Below are positions 58,323 through 64,000 of a stretch of 64,000 nt of DNA, piece by piece. The stretch's first letter is position 1, and each line of letters begins with the position of its first letter. The translations under genes and the position numbers were made by a program. Source of the DNA: Siphonodentalium dalli (Eukaryota > Mollusca > Scaphopoda > Gadilida > Siphonodentaliidae); the NCBI GenBank assembly GCA_032622095.1, contig CP136065.1, positions 149,425,577-149,489,576 of the forward strand. The letters are read 5' to 3'. The notes under the pieces were generated by a model, which was not told the DNA's origin, searched no databases, and saw only the letters and a program-made list of their open reading frames with translations.

Positions 58323-58400
58323 TTATACCCCCATCCAAAAAATGGGGTGGGGGTGTATACTGTATTTGATGCATCCATCCTTCAGGGGCATGCATCTGTC
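58323..58400 (+). repeat. 5' end of a HINE-like repeat upstream of ADK exon 6
   Basis: 'ataccccc atccaaaaaatgg' pairs with the following 'ggggtgggggtgtat'; it has a short 'catccatccttcagg' leader and then stops before the exon 6 pyrimidine tract. A matching inverted motif ('ccaccatgggggtatgcc') closes the repeat block at 59955-59972. Confidence 0.5.
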
Positions 58401-58434
58401 TATCCCCTCATATATTCTTTATTCTTTATTGCAG

Positions 58435-58540
58435 ATCACTATGTGCCTATCTCGCTGCAGCAAACTGTTTCACAGAAGAGCATTTAGACAATCCTGATAA
58501 TTGGAATCTGGTTGAGAAAGCTCAATATATTTATTGTGCG
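58435..58540 (+). CDS. ADK: ADK coding exon 6
   Basis: Residues 147-182. The acceptor is TTTATTGCAG|A and the donor GCG|GTATGT, phase 0. The translation SLCAYLAAANCFTEEHL, then NWNLVEKAQYIYCA, matches the family block RSLIANLAAANCY...NWxLVEKAxxxYIA. All core positions look intact. The splice acceptor lies about 110 bases downstream of what looks like the 5' end of a HINE-type repeat (58323). A TTAA MITE starts 112 bases after the donor (58653). Confidence 0.97.
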
Positions 58541-58652
58541 GTATGTATTGTTTTATATATATAATATAATCATGAAATCATAATGTTTTTGTGCTCTTCT
58601 ATGTGGATCAACATCTCCAATCTTATGATAACAAAACATTTTGATATGCCCA

Positions 58653-58882
58653 TTAACCCTTTCATGACTGGAGCTTCTGGAGAATTTGCGAAAACCATGT
58701 GCCAAAGCATTCTCTCATGTATGTGAGTCTCGCATATATATAAATGAATACATTGGCCTAACAATATTCACCTTGACCTTGTAAGCTAGTGCATTCTCAG
58801 ATATATGCGACGCTCCCTATGAATGCACTGGCACAGGATCTTTAATGCTGCACCAGCACAGCTCCAGTCATGAAAGGATTAA
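58653..58882 (+). mobile_element. TTAA MITE, 'CATGACTGGAGCT' family, copy 8
   Basis: Starts TTAACCCTTTCATGACTGGA and ends CTCCAGTCATGAAAGGATTAA: 19 or more terminal bases pair. The stems are partly decayed. Confidence 0.8.
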
Positions 58883-59229
58883 ATACAAAATATGTATTAT
58901 TTTATATGTCATTCTGTCCATTCATTTTCTGTTTCTGGAAGATTACATTAATTCTACTGATCAGAATGCAATGAAATTTCGTATGTAGATTTAATACCAC
59001 AACTAAATGTCAAGTTCGGGCCCTGTATGCCAAATATAAATCGTCAGAATTATTGGGGCTTTTTTCAAATATTGCAATTTTAAACAAAACAGACTGGCAT
59101 ATTATACCGCACATCAAGGTTCTGGAGGTTTTATTCTACTAGTATGTTTGAAGATTTTCGCATTTTAATGTTCTATGCATGTGGTCAACACAATTTCATT
59201 TAAATCACACCATCTGGCTGCAGGTAATC

Positions 59230-60000
59230 TTCATAATCTACAATCCGTCCATCCATTTGTCCGGGCAGATATCTCAAACAACAGTTGTTGGATCTGAATG
59301 ACATTTGGTATGGATGTTCACTACTATGGGAGCATTCAACAGTCTGCAGAGTGTTCAATCGTTTTTTTCTGGATTTTCCATTTTTAGAGTTATTCATCTT
59401 TGTTTATCTGCAAATGTTGATTTTTTTCTCTGTCCGAGCAGATATCTCCTCCACCGGTTGACGAATTTCAATGAAATTTGTGATGGATGTTCACTACAAT
59501 GAGGTCATTCAATAGAGTTTTCAATCTTTTTTCTGAAATATCCGTTCTAGAGTTATTCATCTTTTTTTATCTGGAATTTTTGTTTTGTCTGTCAGAGCAT
59601 ATATCTCCATCACCGGTTGACAGATATAAATGAAATTTGGTATGGATGTTCACTACTATGAGGGCAATCAACTGAGTGTTCAATTGTTTTATTGAGTGTT
59701 CTATCATTTTTTTTCCGGTTTTCGTTCTAGAGCTACATGTATTCATCTTTGTAGATTTGGAAGTGTTTGTTTTTTGTCTGTATCTCAACCACCGGTTGAT
59801 GGATATCAATGAAATTTGGTATGAATATTCAATATTATGATGACAACCAATTGAGTGTTCAAGCAAGTTTTGTTCATGTTTTCCATTCTACAGTTATTTA
59901 TCTTTGTTTATATGGAAATGTTTGGGTTTTTTTCATTGTCGGTTCAAATTTTCCACCATGGGGGTATGCCAGCACTGTCGGTGCAGTTTCTTGTTTGTCT
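59230..60000 (+). repeat. HINE-like tandem repeat, about 185-bp units, 4 copies
   Basis: Units with 'atggatgttcactactatg', 'agagttattcatctttgttt' and 'atctggaaatgtt' match 44342-44958. It ends with 'ccaccatgggggtatgccag' and the small hairpin GCAC-TGTCG-GTGC, a possible 3' terminal hairpin. Confidence 0.7.
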
Positions 60001-60029
60001 TATTTTTTAGAAATTTTAAGGCTGTTGGC

Positions 60030-60345
60030 ACGATAACTTGAACATACATCATTGATTCCAATCATATTTGGTATATGGATTTTTCACAACAATATCAATT
60101 CAATTGAATTCGTAAACCAGGTTTTCTGATTTTTTCTACCTGAGTTATGACCCCCAGGTTGTTTAATCATTTTAAGTCAGTTAGTGCGATAACTTGGACT
60201 TTTGACCCTTAGCTTGTCTATGTTAAGCAATATTAAGACTGTTAAAACTGTAATTTGAACGAATGTCAACCGATTCCATATATATTTGGAATATGGATCT
60301 TTCACAACAATATCTTGATCAAGTTTGAAATGAGGTTTGTCTGAT
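60030..60345 (+). repeat. Fragment of the 165-bp tandem repeat seen at 6000-6860
   Basis: Two units with 'attccaatcatatttggtat', 'atggatctttcacaacaata' and 'aagtttgaaatgaggtttgt'. Confidence 0.7.
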
Positions 60346-60349
60346 TTTG

Positions 60350-60705
60350 TATACGCCTGTTTTGAAAGAAAAACAGAACGTATTATGATATTGGTTCGGC
60401 CGTCAATCTGTCCGTTTGCTTTTTTTTCTTTCTGGATAACTTTAGTAAATCTGAACTGAATAGAATGAAATTTGTTTACTAGCCCAAACTACAGGTCACG
60501 TTCTAATTTGGGTTCCGCCACCAATTTTTGCTGGAGTTATGGTCCTTGTCGACTTAGAATTTGCTGAGTATTTTGTTTTCCGGGAGATAACTTTAGTTTT
60601 AGTTATCTGATTGTTTTCAAATTTGACATATGGATTACTCGTTATGGCCCTTTGTTGAACTTACCACAGGCATATTTTGCCATGCCATAGCAATGCTCTT
60701 GTTAA
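60350..60705 (+). repeat. Dispersed HINE-like repeat, copy 2 of 16395-16965
   Basis: Starts 'gtatacgcctgttttgaaag' and 'cgtattatgatattgg', ends 'gcatattttgccatgccata' and 'gcaatgctcttgtta'; shorter than copy 1. Confidence 0.7.
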
Positions 60706-60869
60706 CTTGTAGGATCATTAGAATGAAAACTCGGAACAAATACCAACCAATTTGAGATTATTTTCTGACAGTTTCATTCTCTATACAATAAATCTTGACC
60801 AGTCCATCTTCGATGCGCAGCCCTTTTAGGAGAAAACATCCAGTAATAAAAGGGTTAATATCTTTTTAG

Positions 60870-61040
60870 AGTTTTCCACTGACAGTCTGTCCTGATGCTA
60901 TGATAAGGTTAGCAAAACATGCACATAAGAATGGGAAGACGTTCTGCCTCAATCTGTCTGCTCCATTCCTTTGTGAATTCTTCAAGGAACCAATGCTCAA
61001 AGTGCTACCATTTGTAGATGTCCTGTTTGGAAATGAAACG
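60870..61040 (+). CDS. ADK: ADK coding exon 7 (last exon in window)
   Basis: Residues 183-239, 57 whole codons. The acceptor is TATCTTTTTAG|A and the donor ACG|GTGAGT. The translation starts SFPLTVCPDAM and continues through KTFCLNLSAPFLCEFF to KVLPFVDVLFGNET, matching the family blocks GFFLTVSPESV, LNLSAPF and LFGNET. The start differs from the usual GFFLTVS at three positions (Ser for Gly, Pro for the second Phe, Cys for Ser). The second Phe is, from memory, close to the human residue that stacks on adenine, so this is worth checking. The remaining exons are outside the window. Confidence 0.96.
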
Positions 61041-64000
61041 GTGAGTATTTCAGGCCTGCAAATATGAGGCGAACGATCATTCAGTTCGCCTGGAGGTCAT
61101 CTAAAATGAAAATGCCGTGCCAAAGTTTTATAAATGCAGGTCTCGCAATAACTAATTGTCACCTTAATTTTTGCTCAATCAAGTCCCAAAAATGAGACAT
61201 CCAAATTTATTACGGTAGTTCAATGAGTTGCCCATCTGTAGTTAATATTACCAGTTTTATTGATTATAACAGTTTGTGTAAATCTCCTGCTAACCTATGG
61301 TATGGGTTACCTAAGCACAAACCAGGCAATCGAAAAATAGCTTACACATAATTTTGAGACCAGCAGGCCAAGCCTTGAAATAGTGTGTCTGTCATTTGCA
61401 GAATGAGGTCCCCAGAGGGTGAATTTAGTGATGCTACCCCGCATAGCGGGCTAGCATCACCAAATTCACCCTCTGGGGACCTCATTCTGCGTACACCTCA
61501 GCAGACATGAGGTTCCCAGAGGGTGAATTTGGTGATGCTAGCCCGCTATGTGTGGTAGCATCACTAAATTCACCCTCTGGGAACCTCATTCTGCAAATGA
61601 CAGACACACTATTTCAAGGCTTGCAATAGGCCTGTATTTAGTTGAATGCATATCAGTGCACATAGCTAGTTTGAAGTTTCTTTTACTACATACAATCAGG
61701 CATATAGGTTGGCAAAATATCATACTTTTGAGATGATCCCTTTGCTTTGATTTGTCCTTCAATTGGTTTCGAAATAGGATTATACCATTATGTGCAAAGT
61801 ACATAAACAAAATTTCACTGTCGTTTTATTATTGAGTTAAGTTGTTTCATATATAAAAAATATGCTGGGAAATAATAATTTTGGTGCCCAAATCTTAGAA
61901 TCAAGTACGTTTACCTCCTAATTGTCCCCCGAATTTTTTTTTTTGGGGACTATTGTAATCACCTGCGTCCTGTCCGTCCGTCCATCCGTCTGTCCGGAGT
62001 TATAACTCCAGTAACGATCATCCGATTGGATTGAAACTTGGTATGAAGGTGTCTCAACCAAGAACACAGGTGCTCTGCAATTCACTGTGTAGGAACTGTT
62101 ACATCGGAAATCGTTCTATCGCCGGTAGTGTGATGGTTCTAGCCTGATTTGTTACGGTTCCTGATGATTGAAAATAATCATTTTTGTGACAAAATCACGC
62201 ATAATTATAGATATCTTGAATATATTAAACTTTCCTGAATGAACAGAGGCTGCAGAAGTGCCGTGCTATCGAAACCTGAACTCTAGACCACAATTAACTC
62301 GGTATTAGCGAGTTAACACGTAAATATCAACATGTTACCACTGAAAATCAAGCCACGTGGACGCAATTTCTTTGTTTTTCGTGGCGTATAAAATATGAAA
62401 CGCATTCTGAAGACAAACACTGACTATAAAGTGTACCCGTGTTATTCTTTTGTAAAATAGCTGAGAAAGTATCCCGATAGGTGTGACCTCGTAATCAACA
62501 CGGGTGCGTGTTACGGTTCTATTTCAAACCGATCATGGCTGTGACGGTTCTGTCCATGATATTTATTCGAACGATTTCTGCACTTGGGTCCGAAAATCGT
62601 CTTGTATATCTGACATTTTAAACCAGATAATGACTGTAGCTTATGTAATTTGCATAATAGAACAGGTATATTAAGAAATAACACAATAAATACCTAATAC
62701 GGGAGATTAAAGGGGTACTGTACGCCAAATGTTGTTGTTGGTTTCTATAGTCTCCGAGTCGGAGAATAAGGTAACAATTTTTTCATTATTTGAAAGTCTG
62801 TTGAGTACGAAGTAGTATTACGGATGAAAAATTTACCGGAATGCAAAAATACAAATTGTCGTTGTCGAGTAATTTTTGTACAGTTTTCAAACAAATGAAT
62901 CAAATAAAAGTTATATTATAGGCATACTAGTCCCATATAATCATTTAAGTTATTGTATCGTCGCTAGTCAGTGAGTGGCTTGAGTGTTCTCCCCGTATCA
63001 TCATAATATTTTAAGCGATCGTGTGTGCGATCGGTTTAACAATCCAATATCCCTCAATTACTTTATTTGATTACTCAAATTCGTAATTTAATTGACGCCA
63101 TTTTATGGCTCCAGTCATAAATTCAATTTATATCAAATTATTAACTTTTAAATTATTAAATTTTAAGATAGCCTATTAACCTAAGCGTAGCCATAGGGGG
63201 TGCTTAATTGGTGTCTATCCCCAACTTTGGTCAAAATGTTCAACAGTTAAAAATTTCTTATCTTTCAATAGATTGGTTTTAAATTTAACACCAACGATAT
63301 TGGCAAGAAACTGGTTTAATGGACAAATAATCTAATTCCATTTAATTAGTATGCTTTGTATTAAATAATGTATGCTCTTTTGCAAAATAAATCATCTCTC
63401 TCTCTCCATCTGTTGGGAACATTTCCAATCGTGTGGGGGTGGGGCGCCAGGTTGGAAACGTCCAACACTTGGGAATCTTGAAGCCAGTCTATATGTTTTT
63501 TGCAATTTTCAGGTTCAGATATCCACATTTTCTCACTGGGCCCATGTATCCTGAGTTTCTCCCCCGGTTTGCATGGTGGCCAATCAAAGGCTACTGATCA
63601 ATTCACTTCAGAATGGTATACAATCTAGAGCTATAATGTGTCATGCAGTTGGGGAAAAACCAAAGCCCAGGCCTTGTGCATGATTTTGGTCTGTTTCAAG
63701 GGGATGGTGCGGTTGGAAATTCCAAGGTGGACGCCCCAACATTGGATACCCTCCAGCCCACGTCCCTGCTCACTTGACACGTTAGTAGCGAGGAATAATA
63801 ATGTGCCTTGTAATAGCCAGGTTCAGACACCCATAACACTAATTTTTAATGATTCATTTGTATGAATGTTTAGCTAATAATTCAAACAATCTGTTACTGC
63901 ATGTTGAATTTAATAGCTGAGCATTCCTACAAATGAATCAATAGGATTCAAGTAGCTGCTCTTTATAGCACATTTAGTCATCAAAGAATTAACATCCATA
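61041..64000 (+). other. Start of ADK intron 7 (runs out of the window)
   Basis: GTGAGT donor. Holds the 254-bp palindrome at 61370-61623 and a 'gtccgtccgtccatccgtct' leader at 61970-61990 followed by 'ataactccagtaacgatcat' (HINE-like fragment to about 62115). Bases 62116-63400 show nothing I recognise. At 63410-63860 two diverged direct copies share 'gcaattttcaggttcagat'/'gtaatagccaggttcagaca'. No ADK exon was found here. Confidence 0.7.
61370..61623. mobile_element. 254-bp near-perfect palindrome, 'gcagaatgaggtcc' family
   Basis: The outer arms 'aagccttgaaatagtgtgtc' to 'gacacactatttcaaggctt' enclose two inner hairpins, each with 'agagggtgaattt' stems and 'gatgctacccc' / 'ctagcatcac' centres, so it is a palindrome of palindromes. 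Relatives at 9870-9963 and 10187-10268 represent a single inner hairpin. Confidence 0.85.

Larger units (their letters stand above)
51615..58434 (+). other. ADK intron 5 (6.8 kb)
   Basis: GTATGA to TTTATTGCAG. I recognised nothing in 51900-53180 (short 'gggcttat' repeats at 52300-52390) and 55120-56847 (very AT-rich from 56250). Near 52865-52955 and 56675-56740 are two inverted fragments sharing 'gtccaggagatcg' and 'ttgctcat.ttgacggac'. Confidence 0.75.
58541..60869 (+). other. ADK intron 6 (2.3 kb)
   Basis: GTATGT to TATCTTTTTAG. Nearly all repeat: a TTAA MITE, about 185-bp HINE-like units, 165-bp units and a copy of the 16395-16965 repeat. Sequence resembling a lone TTAA-element end ('aaaagggttaa') lies at 60848-60858, 11 bases before exon 7. 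Confidence 0.8.
15526..61040 (+). other. ADK: Adenosine kinase gene, exons 1-7 (5' part; 3' end outside window)
   Basis: Seven exons on one strand join into an uninterrupted 239-codon reading frame that matches adenosine kinase (PfkB/ribokinase family; ATP + adenosine to ADP + AMP; purine salvage and adenosine clearance). Seen in order: a basic N-terminus, GNPLLD (28-33), ILAEDKHK (54-61), GGATQN (79-84), PTGTCA (134-139), LAAANC (153-158), LNLSAPF and LFGNET (234-239). All introns are GT..AG. Intron sizes are about 15.7, 1.7, 1.35, 16.9, 6.8 and 2.3 kb, plus an open-ended seventh. The family is about 345-360 residues long, so roughly a third is missing, including the NGAGD catalytic loop. 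I searched 61041-64000 by eye and found no eighth exon. No frameshift or stop was seen, so the gene looks functional. Confidence 0.95.

Noticed and set aside
61041-64000. Search for ADK exon 8
   Set aside because: No AG-bounded stretch translates to the expected segment after LFGNET; the candidates at 63510 and 63820 ('caggttcaga') do not match the family.

Overview
This is a window of a repeat-rich, AT-rich animal genome, most likely a bivalve or other mollusc. The support is one vertebrate-like spliced gene plus repeats of the kind described from bivalves: about 160-bp tandem units between inverted subterminal motifs (pearl/HINE-type), 'cgtccgtccgtc' repeats and many short hairpin elements. 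The species was not identified.

The only host gene I can support is adenosine kinase (ADK), on the + strand. Seven coding exons are readable with canonical AG/GT borders and a continuous frame: 15526-15584, 31284-31358, 33089-33142, 34497-34578, 51445-51614, 58435-58540 and 60870-61040. Together they encode residues 1-239 of a protein that is about 345-360 residues long in the family. They include the GNPLLD and GGATQN substrate-site motifs and the stretch ending in LFGNET. The C-terminal exons, with the catalytic NGAGD motif, lie beyond base 64000. Exon 1 encodes a short basic N-terminus (KKVKK) resembling the mammalian long, nuclear isoform.

Bases 1-15525 are upstream sequence with repeats and no recognisable gene. 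Introns 1 (15.7 kb), 4 (16.9 kb) and 5 (6.8 kb) are packed with mobile elements. Intron 1 holds two HINE/pearl-like arrays (17.1-19.6 and 28.7-30.3 kb), a 1.43-kb TTAA-bounded element with long inverted arms (24.4-25.8 kb) and a 1.8-kb minisatellite (26.7-28.5 kb). Intron 2 holds a PIF/Harbinger-like element (31.4-32.2 kb). Intron 4 holds a hAT-like element with a perfect 8-bp target duplication (36.55-37.69 kb), a 0.73-kb hairpin, a THAP-finger relic, a foldback-like structure whose arms are 390-bp tandem repeats in opposite orientation (44.96-49.35 kb), and a truncated LINE reverse transcriptase (49.35-50.27 kb).

The most notable observations are: (1) a 142-bp inverted duplication, 139/142 identical, flanking ADK exon 4, which could pair in the pre-mRNA; (2) the foldback-like element with satellite arms and a 0.55-kb core; (3) TTAA-terminated small elements lying 17-112 bp from several ADK splice sites; (4) an internal 'empty site' that shows directly that the 1.43-kb element inserted at TTAA. 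Most open reading frames in the window are by-products of repeats.
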